From Mastigamoeba balamuthi (lineage: Eukaryota > Evosea > Mastigamoebida > Mastigamoebidae), in contig CACRSC010000003.1 of the NCBI GenBank assembly GCA_902651635.1, positions 33,113-97,112 of the forward strand: a DNA stretch of 64,000 bases. The letters are read 5' to 3'. The translations under genes and the position numbers were made by a program. Below the pieces are notes generated by a model. That model saw nothing but the letters and a program-made list of their open reading frames with translations. It was not told where the DNA came from and made no database searches. How positions within the stretch are numbered: the stretch's first letter is position 1; each line of letters begins with the position of its first letter. Positions 1 to 11,090 of this stretch are shown here, piece after piece.

Positions 1-3000
1 ACTTGGCGTCCTCGAGCTCGCGGCGCAGCGCCTCGACCTCGGCCTCCTTCCCCTGCCTGTACTCCTCCGCCGCCTTGCGCTCCCGCACAAGCTCCTCCGC
101 AGCGCTCGCCTGCAGCGCATGAAGCGGTCAGCAGCCGGGGAGCAGCGAAGTGCGGACCTTGAGCGACGCAAGTTCCTCCTGCAGCTGCTTGCGCTCAGCC
201 TCGAGCCTGCCCAGGAGAAAGAGGGCGTGCACGTGTGAGGGGTGCACGCCCCACAGTGTAAGGGTGCGAGGGGGGTGAGCGGGGGGTCGCAGCGCACGCT
301 GCAGCGTTCTTGTTCATGCCGTCCATGATCTCCTTGAGCTGCGTGATGGGGGCCTCGGGGTGCTTCTCCTGCATCACAGCGAAGACCTTGGCGTGGTCGT
401 CGGCTGCGCGCTCCAGGTCGTGCCTCAGGCCCTCTGCCTGCGCCTCGGCCTCCTTGGCCTCGCGCGCGCGCTGCTCGAGGTCCGCCACGAGCTGCTCCTG
501 CTTCCTGCCCAGCTCTCCGAGCGCTGCGTCCTGCAGAGCGCATGGGCGGGGGTCACTTCATTGCCACACTGATTCCTGGAAACCTTGGCAGCGATGTCGC
601 CCTCGAGCTGCGCGATGCGCGTGGTCATCTGGCCCCGCGCGCCGTCCTCGGTGGTGGTCGCGTGGATCGTGATGTGGGGCGGGGCGTCCTCTGCGGTCCT
701 GCGCGTGACGTCCACCTCGCACAGCGCGACCTCGAGCTCGAGGCCCATGGAGCTCTGCTCCGACGCTACCGACGCTGCCGTAGCAGGGGCGGGGGCAGCG
801 GCCTCCTCGACAGCAGCGGCGGCCTCTGTCTGCGAGGTCTTCCAGCGGAACAGGCGCACGAGGGCCGTGCGGATGTCGCGGGGCACGTTGCCCAGCATGT
901 CGACGACGACGCCGCTGACGGTGAGGCTGGCCTTGCCCTTGTAGCCGCTGGGCTGCAGCCGCTCGACCGCGAGCTTGGCGCGCACGACGTCGGTGGCGCC
1001 GCCGCCGCCGATCGCGGCCCGCGGGGCTACGGTCAGGACGCAGCGCTCGTCGCTCGAGCCGCTCGGCACGCGCGCTAGGGCCGCGACGCCCGTGGCGCAC
1101 ACGCAGGTGTCGAGCAGCGGCTTGGAGGCGTCCTCCCTCTTCGTGCTGTTGTAGTCGACCTCGATGTCGATAGAGCCGATGTCGGCCCGGGCCTGCTCCT
1201 GGTCCGCCTCGTCCACCCTGTCCTGCGCAAAGCCCCACGCGGCGGCCGTGACGTCCTTGAACGAGTGCGCCTGCGTCAGCGACGCCAGCAGGGCCTTGAG
1301 AGAGCGCTCGGGGCACGAGACCGCCGCCGAGATGCGGTCCGACTGCACGCGGACGTGCGCCAGCAGCGGCACGCAGATCCCGGAGACCCTAGCGCCGAGC
1401 TCCGCAAGGGCGTCCTTGGCCTCGGCGACGGTCTTGGGCACCGCCGTGTCGAGCTGCAGTGGCAGGCTCTTCACCTGCTCCAGCGCTGACTCCGTCGGCT
1501 TGTGCAGGAACTGTGCCGCCGTCCACTGCTGTCAGGCGCGAACAACGCGGGCGAAGGGGGTGCGTACGGTGAAGACTTTGACGAACTTGGACCTCGACAC
1601 GTCGACGCTGGCGGGCAGCACGACGACGGCCCCGCTGACGGTGGAGAGCTGCACGTGCTCCGAGGGCTGCTGCTGCTGCGGCTGCACGAGGTGCTGAGCG
1701 ATGCCGAGGACAGAGCCGAACAGCTGCGAGGGCTTGGAGACGGTCACGTCGCACGCAGCGCCCGCCGCCTGCACGATGGGCTCCTCCAGCTTGGTCGACT
1801 CGTTGACCAGCCCCACCCAGAGCTGCCCGATGGCCCCGCGAAGTACGGTGGTCCCCTGCGGGCCGTGGCCGTTCATCGACGCGGCGGCCTGCTGCGCGCG
1901 GGAGAAGGCCTCGCCGGTGAGCTCGCTCGAGACCTGCGAGACGAACGGGAGCTCCTGCAGGCCCGTGGGCTCGACCAGCGCCTCGACGGGCCCGAGGCGA
2001 GCGACAATCTGGGGCAGGGGCTCCGGGATCTGGTTGGTCTTCCAGTCAGGCTTCAGCGCAGCCTCCAGGCCCGCAATCTGCAGACGGCACTTGCACACGT
2101 CTGCCACCCACAGCATCGGGACCTGTGCCGCCGTGTCAGAGGAACCCACACGAAGGAGGCCGTCCAGTACATTGTGGACAGAGAAGGACACGCTGGCACT
2201 GTCGCCGCTGCTGTTGCTGCTGCTGCTGCTGCCGTTGCCACCGCCGCCCAGGAGGAACGGGAGGGACTTGAGGGAGTCGAGGAAGAACGTGAGGAGGCGC
2301 TGCAGCTGCGAGATCTCGATGGCGACGCGCATGGCGCGCACCGAGGCGAGCGCCTCGATCCGCGCGGGCTTGAACATCCTCGTCCAGCTGCTGCTGCCGC
2401 CGCCCGCCGCGTCCTCGTCCCCCGCCTCGAACCACAGGGTCGCGGACGTGTCGACGACGCTCTCACGCTTCTTCTGCCCGGCCGCTGCGGGCACGATGAT
2501 CTCCGGCCCGCACGGCGCCTCCGTGGGGATGCCGCAGCTGACGTCGCCCACCGACGCGCTCAGCGACGCCTGGTAGTACTTCTGCGCCGAGGACGCGGCT
2601 GTGACGAGCTCGACGATGGCGGCCGCGCTGAGGTCGGTGACCTGCGCCGAGGCCACGCCGCCCCACGTGATGGTCGCGCGCTTGAGCGACGCGGCGACCT
2701 GCACGAGGGGCTCCACGTCGGGCTCGTAGGGCACCGCAGGCGAGCTGTGGTTGAACTCGGCGAGCTCCTTCGAGACCTCCTCCTCGAGCTCCTTCTCCGC
2801 GCCCGCCAGCGCCTCCGGGGGCACCCCGTCCGCGTCCTCTGCCGGCGTCGGCGTCGCCGCTGGCGCCACGGGCGCCTTCTTCTCCTGCTTCTTCCCCTCT
2901 GGCACGTAGGCGAACAGAGGCCCCAGCGCACGTGCGAGCTGCGCGTCCCTCGCAGTGTCAGCCTGCGCGACGCCAACGTGGGGCGGGGGAGAGAGAAGGG

Positions 3001-3062
3001 AGAGAGGAGAGAGCGTGGAGAGAAGAGAGGCGAGTGTGTATGTGGATAGTAGAGAGGAGACA

Positions 3063-3095
<33 letters not shown>

Positions 3096-3116
3096 NNNNN
3101 NNNNNNNNNNNNNNNN

Positions 3117-3151
<35 letters not shown>

Positions 3152-4151
3152 GGCGTGCCATGATGGAGGCGACCCAGGACTCCTTGTGCCACGCGGCGCT
3201 GACAGAGTCGAGGTCGACAGAGCCCCGCACGGAGATCAGGCTGCCGGTGGCCGAGTCGCGGCGCACGACAAAGCGCCCGACGAGGCTGTCGGTCTGCACG
3301 ACCTCGTGCCCCGTGATCGTCACCGAGACGCTCCCGAGCCTCAGCACCTTGTGCACGACGCTCTGCCCCGCCGGCGCCCTCGCCGACGCCCGCGCCGCCT
3401 GCAGGTCCTTGGCCTCCTCCCACGCGGCGTCTGTGCTGTGCAGCGAGATGCTCGGCAGCGCCGCCACCAGCTCGTGCTGCCCGTCTGTGCGCGGGCTGCC
3501 GTTCAGGGGCTGAGGGGGGGCTGTCTGTGCCTTTGGTCTGGAGCTGGACGCGGATGTTGTTGATGTCGATGCGGGCGTCCTCGAGCAGCGACTCGACGAA
3601 GCCGCGCTTGGAGCCGGTCGAGCCCGAGACCTTGAGGCGCAGCAGCGAGTCGAGCAGCGGGTCGGCGTCGGGCTCGTCGCGCGGGCGCTCGGCCTCGCGG
3701 ACGACGACGCTGACGTCGTCGAGCTGCACGCGGATGGGCTCGCGCTTGAGGCTGCGCCACGGCACGCGCACGTGCAGCGCCGCGCACGACGCCTCCGCCA
3801 CCTCAAACGCCAGCGGCAGCCGCATCGCGTACATCAGCGCCCGCTCATTGAGCTCTGCCGCCGGGTGGCGTTATCTCCCAAGAGATCCGCAGCAGAGGGG
3901 GAGTAGGGGAGTGGGGGGAGTGGGGGAGTGGGCGCACCGATATTGCGCAGCAGGAGCTCCCCCTTGAACAGATTGAGGTCCGTCTGTGGGCGCAGAGCAA
4001 AAAAAGAAACAAACAAGCAGAGCACGACGGTGAGGCCAACGAAGGGGCGGTGCTGGGCGGGGGGAGGGCATGCGGGGGGGACCTGCTTCGAGACGTTCTT
4101 GACGAACGCCTTGAGGTAGCTGTACACGGTTTTGGCGACCACGACCGACAT
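1..4151 (-). CDS. Chorein N-domain bridge-like lipid transfer protein (VPS13/BLTP-type), 3' end outside window
   Basis: The ATG at 4151 opens a 23-residue exon (4151-4083) reading AKTVYSYLKAFVKNVSKQ. Exon 2 (3983-3938) reads DLNLFKGELLLRNI and exon 3 starts at 3854 with ELNERAL. Together these match the chorein N-terminal signature (amphipathic start, then 'hLxxG.hhLxNh.L') of VPS13, ATG2 and UHRF1BP1-type proteins, which channel lipids between membranes at contact sites. Further exons run to about 1545 and then from about 1510 to 541. The region 490-1 is coiled coil rich in Glu, Ala and Arg. A chorein domain with a coiled coil toward the C-terminus recalls UHRF1BP1/SHIP164 more than VPS13, but the true C-terminus is missing. 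The reading frame changes near 3520-3560, explained either by a 44-nt intron or by an indel in a C7 run. One intron holds the GA microsatellite and an N gap. Function is inferred from the N-terminal domain only. Confidence 0.7.
3062..3142. repeat. (GA)n microsatellite with 21-N assembly gap
   Basis: Nearly pure GA repeat interrupted by 21 N at 3096-3116. It lies in an intron of the chorein-domain gene, where on the coding strand it forms a CT-rich stretch upstream of the acceptor near 2968. The true repeat length is unknown. Confidence 0.9.
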
Positions 4152-7130
4152 CGCTGCAATCCCCAAAGTAATTTGAAATCAAATCGATAAGATCTCTGAG
4201 ATTTCTAAACGTGAAATTCGCTTAGTCAATGGAAGGGGGGGAGTTGAGAACAAAGCCAGGTGACTTTTTATGGCAATACCTGACTGATAGTATCGTGACT
4301 GAGGACAAAGCATATCGGTGTGCACTTTTCTCCCGGAGGTTCACGTTCCAATTCTGCAACATACAAAGTGCTCTTCCCCTCTATTCAATGTAGCTGGCAA
4401 TGCCCCAAGGTGGGTTCCGTTCCACATACTGCTCTGTCATGCCATTTAATTGTTCTGAAGTGAATGCAAGTATGACTTCTGCTTGAAAGGCAAGCTCAGA
4501 TGGTTGATAGATGCATGGGAGCAATCTCTAAGAATGCTCTTTATCTGATGCACCTATGTATCTTGTTTTAAAAAGCTACAGAGAGCTACATTGTACAGCC
4601 CTGGCTACAAGTCAGTTCATATGCCTCTGATGTTGAGATATGGTCCAAAAAGGTATTCAAATAATGTGGGATAAATAATAAGATATTTTAGAATAGTACG
4701 GGAAACGAAGCTATTTCAATTTCAATAAGATATTTTAGATAAGAGAAACCAAAACGATCTTATGGAATAGATTGGAATATGATTTTTGAATACTGACAGT
4801 TTTTTATGAGATTAAGATAAGCTAAACAGTAGGCAAGCATCTGGTCAAGGTCCATGTGTGGGACTGCATTTTTCTGAGGGATTCAGTCACCTTTACATGT
4901 TCATCAGTAACCTTAAGTCCAAGAGAATATGTAAGATCTATAAAAGGGCCCTGCTGCCTAGTGCTAAGAAGTGGTTTGGTTCCCATATAAAAGACTAATC
5001 AGGTTACTCATATGACCTGATCAGCATGCTTTCAGGACCTTAACCTAATAGAAAAAGTGTGATCCCATTTGGCATTGTGCCATCCCCAGACCATCAAGGG
5101 ACTTAAGGTCATTCTGCAGCAGGAATGAAAGCAGCTTCCATAATCTTTTTACTAAAATTTGGTCACAAGTATGAATTCAAGTCTGAAAAGGATCCAGGAG
5201 GCTGATAGGGACTACATCATTATCTAATGATCAGAACTTACCCTTACCTGTTCTACCTTCTTACATGGAACAATGAACCTCTGATTGGCTGCCCTGCAAA
5301 CATATGAACTTATGGGCAGGACTTACAAAACCACATAACCCCTCATATCAGACTTCAAAGAAATGATATATTCGAATCCAGGCTGGGTCTGGTTTTTCTC
5401 TTTTTTTCTCTTCAGATGGTACTCTATTTACATGAAAAACTATCTCTGCTACTCTCACCAATTAATTTCGTGTTAAAATGTGTATAACTACATGACAATG
5501 ACTGATCTCTGAATTATCTGTGAATGATCACTGGTGGCCTCACCTACTTTCTCAGCTAGCAGCTTCAGCTGGGTCCCAGCTCATTTCATCTTATAAACAA
5601 CAAGTCTCAGGATAGGACAGTGACAGAAGCAGATGGCTCTACTGCAGGGAATCAGCATGCAAGTGCTGACTACAGTACTTGCTGGAGGACAAATACTCTA
5701 CTATTAATCCACAACACACATACACTCATTCCTTCCCTGAGCTAAACTAAAAGTACTACATCAACATGTTCATCCTTCCTTTCATTAACAGATCAATACA
5801 CAAACCTCTATAATTCAAGAAAAGTTGTACAGTGCTACAATAGCAGTCATTAGGTATCCTATCTGGGACCTCTGTGGTTTGATCTGCCTCTAATGTGAGA
5901 TAACCGGAATTCACGAGTTCACATTTTAACAAACTAGTTGCCTATGCAGGATAATCACAGAAGGAAATTTCTGTTTATGACTCAGTCATCCTGAGAAGAA
6001 AAAAACCACAGATCCAGGCAGCAGACAGAAGACCCATTGATGAAGGTTGTTTCAGTATAAAATCCTCTTTTTCAATCATTATGTGAAAGAACATTCTTTA
6101 TTCTTATAAGTGAGAGATTCACCGATGCCCAGTAATCACCTTATGAGTTAGCTGATGTTCATCATTCAAGTGTGAGAACTGATACCCTTATTCACGTTTG
6201 GAGCTGTTTCTTTTCACTTTGTAATAATCAAGAAATAATCACATTAGTTATACAACTAATTCTGCTCTTATAACAGGCTGCAAGCATACATTCAGTCATT
6301 CCAATACATGTCAGGTATTGCTTCTAACTCTGCTCATCACAGGATCATAATTCACTTATCGTTTATAGACAACTAAGAAATCTGCTCAATAGAAATTTCT
6401 TAAAAATCATTGCTAATGAATTATTTAAAGACTCTTTATATGATATAAAGAGAGAGTAGAGTTCTAATATGATTAAAAGATGAATTCAAATGGATTATGA
6501 ATGCAATGCTACATCTCAGGTAATCTCAGTTAAACATGCAAATGTTCTCAAGACTACAGTTCTGTTTCTGATTATCCGTTCTGTTTCTAAATTCGGCAAA
6601 TTATTATTGTAATTGCGACCTTGGCGCAGCTGGTAGCGCGTTAGACTGAAGATCTAAAGGTCGCTGGTTCAATCCCGGCAGGTCGCATTTTTCCTTCACT
6701 AAATTGATTCTTGCTATCTATGTATCCCATAAAAATGCAACCTCACAGAAAAGGTCATTGAATGGAAGTCTGGAAAATAGCCCTATCATAGCTGACTGTA
6801 AACTCAATGAATTTGATTGCCCATACACAATCTGATAAATACAATTTCTTTTTTTGTTGCCACAGTACTCATACCAGAGGAAATGAGATACAACTGCTGT
6901 GATACCATTTCATGATTCTCAATTGGACAAATCACTAAGCCGTGTTAGACCAGTCCATGGACAGCAGCTCTGGCCGATATGCAAGAGGTTGATAACCATT
7001 CAGACTGGATTGCTATGACTGTGGGTACAGTTGTCATGGCCCGTGCCACTTCCCCACTGTCATTTCACTGGCAGACTGATTCACCTCGCACGCACACGTC
7101 AAACAAAACGGTTCGTTTCCATTCCTCGTT
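4152..7130. other. AT-rich gene-poor island
   Basis: About 3 kb with base composition sharply more AT-rich than the flanking genes and no open reading frame long enough to report on either strand. The only gene I see is tRNA-Phe at 6615-6687. A short motif, aagatattttaga, occurs twice (near 4680 and 4727). No terminal repeats, transposase or rRNA were seen. It could be an old insertion, a heterochromatin-like spacer or a misjoined contig. Confidence 0.6.
6615..6687 (+). tRNA. tRNA-Phe (GAA), intronless
   Basis: Complete 73-nt cloverleaf. The acceptor stem GCGACCT pairs with AGGTCGC and is followed by discriminator A. The D stem is GCGC/GCGC. The anticodon stem TTAGA/TCTAA carries loop CTGAAGA with anticodon GAA. 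The T arm is GCTGG-TTCAATC-CCGGC. No CCA is encoded, as expected for a eukaryotic gene, and the anticodon loop has no intron. It sits alone in the AT-rich island. Confidence 0.95.
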
Positions 7131-7469
7131 TACACAGCTCCCCACATAGTATTTGCACACCGAGTTTCTGAGGGACTTAGATCCACCACAGTCCACACAT
7201 GATCAGTAAGAACCATAACATACGGGTGGGGTCGAGATGGCACGGCTCTGTGGGTGGTGAAATGCGAGCGCTCCGCACAGCCGCCAAGGAGCTCGAGGCT
7301 CTCCTTCTGGCCCGCTCTCGACGATACGTCGAGAGCGTGGGTGATTTGGCTGAGTGGGTAGGAGGGCCGAAACGTTTTCGCCAGCTGTATGTGCCGCGAA
7401 TATTCATAAGAATTTACGTGAAGTTGGCGAGGCGAGCCGAGACTGGCGGAAGGTATCACCTCTACGAAG

Positions 7470-8121
7470 CTCGTGGGACCTCAGTTACCCGCGCGTCAAC
7501 GCGGCGGCGCGGTGCTGAACTGCACCATCGACGACAGCGCAGACCGTGAGGGGCAAAGGCCTTGTGCCGCGCCTGCGGAGCACTGCCGGCGGACCCACCG
7601 TTCTCCGAGAGCCGCTCTGCTCTGCATCCACTCCAATCGGCCTTTTCACAATTTCTGGCATTATTTTCAGTTCTATGCACCTCCATGAACTGGTTCTTAT
7701 TCCCGTCCGTTCGCCGAGACCAGCGCAGCAGCCTCCACGCCACGGGGGGGACACATATGAAGGCATCTGCAAACGCCTATGTGCCACGTACGACTGATAA
7801 TTCGGCATGACATGCTCTGATCTCTGTCGAGCAAACAAGAACGACACTGCCGAGGAGGTGGCCGCATGGGTGGTATGGGTGGCGGGGTGGGTCTGCTGCT
7901 GCGTTTTTCAGGCCACGGAGCGGCGAAGTAGAGGTAGGCGCTTTACTGTAGAAGACTTTCAATTAACTGACAAGGGCTACGAGGCGAACATATGCTACTG
8001 CCGATACACAATGCAACCCTCCCAAATTGGCACCTTCGACACTGGCCTACGGATCCCTTTTTTTAGAGCACTGCTGTTCGCCTCACATAATTGTAATAAC
8101 CTATTCGCCAACACGTGCCCG
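7470..8121 (+). repeat. Diverged outer arm of cyclase palindrome, left side (5' flank of cyclase copy 1)
   Basis: This 5' flank resembles the reverse complement of about 13736-14200 in scattered blocks. Shared pieces include 'ctgaactgcaccatcg', 'ctggttcttattcc' and the block 'taacctattcgccaacacg' directly before the start codon. The similarity is patchy, unlike the inner arms, so the duplication is old and only the inner part has been kept identical. An open frame runs into the cyclase from 7807, but it is not matched in the other copy and I do not treat it as coding. Confidence 0.55.
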
Positions 8122-10311
8122 ATGCCCCTCTTCAGCGGCGCCCCGGTGAAGTCCACATCGTTCCTGACGGACATCACGGTCAGCGTGGCCTCTGGCGACC
8201 ACAGATCCAAGACATTTGGCGTGCGCCCTCGCAGGTTCCGCGGTGTGCCGTTCGTCTGCGTGCTTCTCCCCCTTGTCATCGCCGCCATCCTCGTACCCGT
8301 CGTCTCGGCCGTCGTCATGACGACCTTGTATGGCAACGCGGCGCTCAAGGTACGGGCGACGTCGGAGGTCTCGACGCTGCTGTCGGGGTTGCAGGGAATC
8401 GTCGAGAGGAGCGTCTCGGACGTGGAAAGCGTGCTTCTGATAATCGAGAACGGTCTCGTCTCAGGACAGTACCAGCAGTCAGACATCAACTCCACCGAGC
8501 AGGGCTTTCTCAACGTTATGCGAGGCTCCGATGCCACAGTCATCGCCATGATGTACCCCGACGCCTCGGTTGCCGGCGTGTTCCGCACGGGCTTGAGGTC
8601 GTACAGTGCCTTCAAGCAGAACGCGAACAAGAGTTCAACGTGCCAGATTCCGATCAAGGACTTCAACACGATGGAGCTCGCGGGAGGCGTCGACTTCTGT
8701 GTCGACCAGGACTTCAACCAGATGACCGAGGCCGCGTGGGGCGTGCCCGACATCTTCCGTTTGGCCACAAACCACTCGTGGCTCCCCATCGTCAGCATGC
8801 ACACCACCGCCGGGCCCATCCCCTTCATGATCTTCATCACCGACGTCTTCCACTCCAACGGGACCGTGATGGGCTGCCTGGCCTCCGGGTGGGCCGTGGC
8901 GATGCTGGAGACGGTCGTGAAGGGCGACGCGCTCACCAACGGCCTGGCGTTCCTCGTGGACGCGGAGACGTCGACGTTCCTGGCGAGCACAGACTCGCAG
9001 ATCGAGGTCTCGTCGCAGCGGCAGCCGACGAAGACGGTCGAGGAGGTGCACAACAGGCGGGTGGAGTCGGCAGCGGAGGCGGTGGTGGCGACGCACGGGA
9101 GCTGGAGGGAGGTGCCGAGCGTGATCACGTCGACGCACTGGACGGCGAGGGAGATCGTGAGCACGGCGCGGGTGCGGAGGAACGGGATCAACTGGGTGCT
9201 GGTGGCGATTGTGGACCCGGAGCTGCAGACGGTGCAGTGGGCGGTGATCGGGACGATACTGGGGATCACGGCGGCGGCGGTGGCGGGGTCGGTGGTGTTC
9301 GGGCTGTGGGTGACGAGCCCGATCAACAAGATCGCGAGGGAGATGGCGAACATCTCGCTGCTGCGGTTCGGGGAGAGGGACCAGAGGAAGCAGCTGTCGC
9401 TGTCGAGCATCCACGAGATCCGGAGGATCCAGAAGAGCCACGCGCGGCTGTCGTCGGGGACGGAGGCGCTGACCAAGTTCGTGCCGGCGCCGATCGTGAT
9501 GGAGCTGATGCGGAGCAGCACGGGGGACGTGGACCTGGGGATGCACCCCAAGCACCTGGCGATCCTGTTCACGGACCTGCGCGGGTTCACGACGCTGAGC
9601 GAGAGGCTGACGCTGGAGCAGACGCAGGGGATGCTGACCGAGTGGTTCCAGGAGTTCGGCCTGGTGATCTCGCAGCACCAGGGGACCATCGACAAGTTCA
9701 TCGGCGACTCGATCATGGTGCTGTTCAACGACCCCGTCGTGGTGCCCAACCCCGAGTTCCAGGCGTGCATGACGGCGCTGCGGTTCCCCAAGGCGATGGA
9801 GGCCGTCCGCCAGAAGACCGGGCTGCCGCTCGACTACCGCGTGGGCGTGCACTGCGGGACGGCGCTGGTGGGCAACCTGGGCTACAGGGACCGCGTCAAC
9901 TACACCGTCTGCGGCAACACCGTCAACGTGGCCAGCCGCATGGAGCAGCTCGGCAAGGAGTACGGCCTCTGCCCCCTCGTCAGCGGCACGCTCAGGGACG
10001 CCGTCAAGGACGACTTCCTCTTCGCCCTCCTCGACGTCGTCCGCCTCCGCGGCCACGTCGAGCACCTCACCAGGGTCTACCACCTCCTGGCCCCGGCCGC
10101 CGCCGCCACCCGCGAGCAGCAGAGCGTGGCCCTCCGCTTCGACGAGATCCACAGGCACGTCAGCGAGGGCGACACCGAGGTCGCCCTCGAGGAGATCGCC
10201 AGGGCCTCCCAGGCCCCCGAGTGCGCCGACTACGCCAAGGCTCTCCAGACCCTCCGCGCCCACATCTCCGTGGGCGACCTCCGCCCCGAGAGCTATGCCG
10301 CTTCGTCCTAG
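8122..10311 (+). CDS. Cache-domain receptor adenylate cyclase, copy 1
   Basis: Single-exon gene of about 729 residues. The order is a short cytosolic head, TM1 (about residues 40-65), an extracytoplasmic Cache-like region, TM2 (about 370-395) with a linker, a class III cyclase domain (about 475-640) and a helical C-terminal tail. Catalytic features are present: metal Asps in FTDLRGF and IGDS, substrate Lys in IDKFIGD, Thr in YTVCGN, and transition-state Asn and Arg in NVASRME. Lys plus Thr (rather than Glu and Cys) argues for ATP, so cAMP synthesis driven by an outside ligand is likely. The ATG at 8122 was chosen because both copies share it and its upstream block, whereas the longer frame from 7807 is not conserved. 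The gene is convergent with its duplicate at 11552-13735. Third codon positions are mostly G around 9000-9600 and shift to C near the end. Confidence 0.85.
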   Translation: MPLFSGAPVKSTSFLTDITVSVASGDHRSKTFGVRPRRFRGVPFVCVLLPLVIAAILVPVVSAVVMTTLYGNAALKVRATSEVSTLLSGLQGIVERSVSDVESVLLIIENGLVSGQYQQSDINSTEQGFLNVMRGSDATVIAMMYPDASVAGVFRTGLRSYSAFKQNANKSSTCQIPIKDFNTMELAGGVDFCVDQDFNQMTEAAWGVPDIFRLATNHSWLPIVSMHTTAGPIPFMIFITDVFHSNGTVMGCLASGWAVAMLETVVKGDALTNGLAFLVDAETSTFLASTDSQIEVSSQRQPTKTVEEVHNRRVESAAEAVVATHGSWREVPSVITSTHWTAREIVSTARVRRNGINWVLVAIVDPELQTVQWAVIGTILGITAAAVAGSVVFGLWVTSPINKIAREMANISLLRFGERDQRKQLSLSSIHEIRRIQKSHARLSSGTEALTKFVPAPIVMELMRSSTGDVDLGMHPKHLAILFTDLRGFTTLSERLTLEQTQGMLTEWFQEFGLVISQHQGTIDKFIGDSIMVLFNDPVVVPNPEFQACMTALRFPKAMEAVRQKTGLPLDYRVGVHCGTALVGNLGYRDRVNYTVCGNTVNVASRMEQLGKEYGLCPLVSGTLRDAVKDDFLFALLDVVRLRGHVEHLTRVYHLLAPAAAATREQQSVALRFDEIHRHVSEGDTEVALEEIARASQAPECADYAKALQTLRAHISVGDLRPESYAASS

Positions 10312-10499
10312 ATGACCCCCCTTCCCCCCGCCCCCTCCCCCCGCCCGAACGCGCTAACCGTGGTTTATATTGTACGATACGCCGGGTTCCACAGTGTCAG
10401 ACCCTCGGTGTGCCGTCAGGCCTGCATCAGCACCCCAGTGCCCCCAAGGAGTTCCGCACCTCCTCGTGCAGCCTCCCGTGGGGCCTGACCACAACCGTT
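8937..10499 (+). repeat. Inner palindrome arm, left
   Basis: Reverse complement of 11364-12926. Both arms are exactly 1563 bp, so there is no net indel, and the one difference I noticed is t at 9210 against c in the partner. The arm covers the second half of the cyclase, its stop codon and 188 bp of 3' flank, and ends abruptly after ccgtt at 10499. Confidence 0.9.
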
Positions 10500-10890
10500 G
10501 TCTTTCAAGCGGGCGTGTACTGTGTTGAGGTCGACAAGAAGAATCTCTTGCCACTTGACATCCTCGAGCTCGTCTGCAACACAATTAAGCTTCTCCAGTC
10601 CAGAAACGTTCTTCTGTCCCCAGTCTGCATCATCATGGATGCAGCCATTTTGACGGTGGAGGCACTGCAGTGTCACTACCCGGACATCCTCTTCATCGCC
10701 TCGGCACCAGAGAGTGACTTCAAGGTGCTGCTCTGCAAACGCCTTGAGATGAACGGGAGCTGCATATGATACCCCCGGAGCACCCCATTGGAACCGCTGC
10801 ACTGGAGTGCTCTGCTGGCGCTGCGCCGGCATGTCATCGTCGATGGGGTTGGGGTCGGCAAGATACTCACCTTCTTGGTGTCTGAGTAAG
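10500..10890 (+). pseudogene. Coding-like fragment in the palindrome loop
   Basis: An open frame reads through from the left arm to 10769. From about 10501 its residues look protein-like (LPLDILELVCNTIKLLQ; YPDILFIASAPESDFKVLL). Slightly downstream, near 10804-10890, another frame reads LRRHVIVDGVGVGK, loosely like a P-loop as in Crinkler/RHS-type NTPases. A degraded version of the LRRHV piece recurs on the other strand near 11305-11325. No intact gene can be built. I infer a remnant trapped between the arms; the family is a guess. Confidence 0.3.
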
Positions 10891-11090
10891 TTGCATCTCA
10901 AGTTTACTCACTTACCCACCACGAAAACAGACCTCAGCAAGCACACCTCTGAGCACTCCCACGACCCCTCTGACCACTCAATGAAATGACACGGCCTGTT
11001 CACGCTGAAGGACTTTTCCGGGGGGAGAGTGTTTTGACTTGAGTTGTAACTCACTCACATGCCGAGAAGGTGATTATCTTGCCGACCCTA

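Noticed and set aside
7807-8121. N-terminal extension of cyclase copy 1 from ATG 7807
   Set aside because: Not conserved in copy 2, whose frame is closed upstream; both share the ATG at 8122/13735.
7995-9791. 598-codon reverse-strand frame and several other 300-880 codon frames over the two cyclase genes
   Set aside because: They are antisense or frame-shifted shadows of GC3-rich coding DNA with Arg/Gly/Pro/His-rich translations and no domains. The cyclase frame has all catalytic motifs.
10416-10901. 161-codon reverse frame in the palindrome loop
   Set aside because: Antisense of the more protein-like forward reading and runs into the repeat arm.
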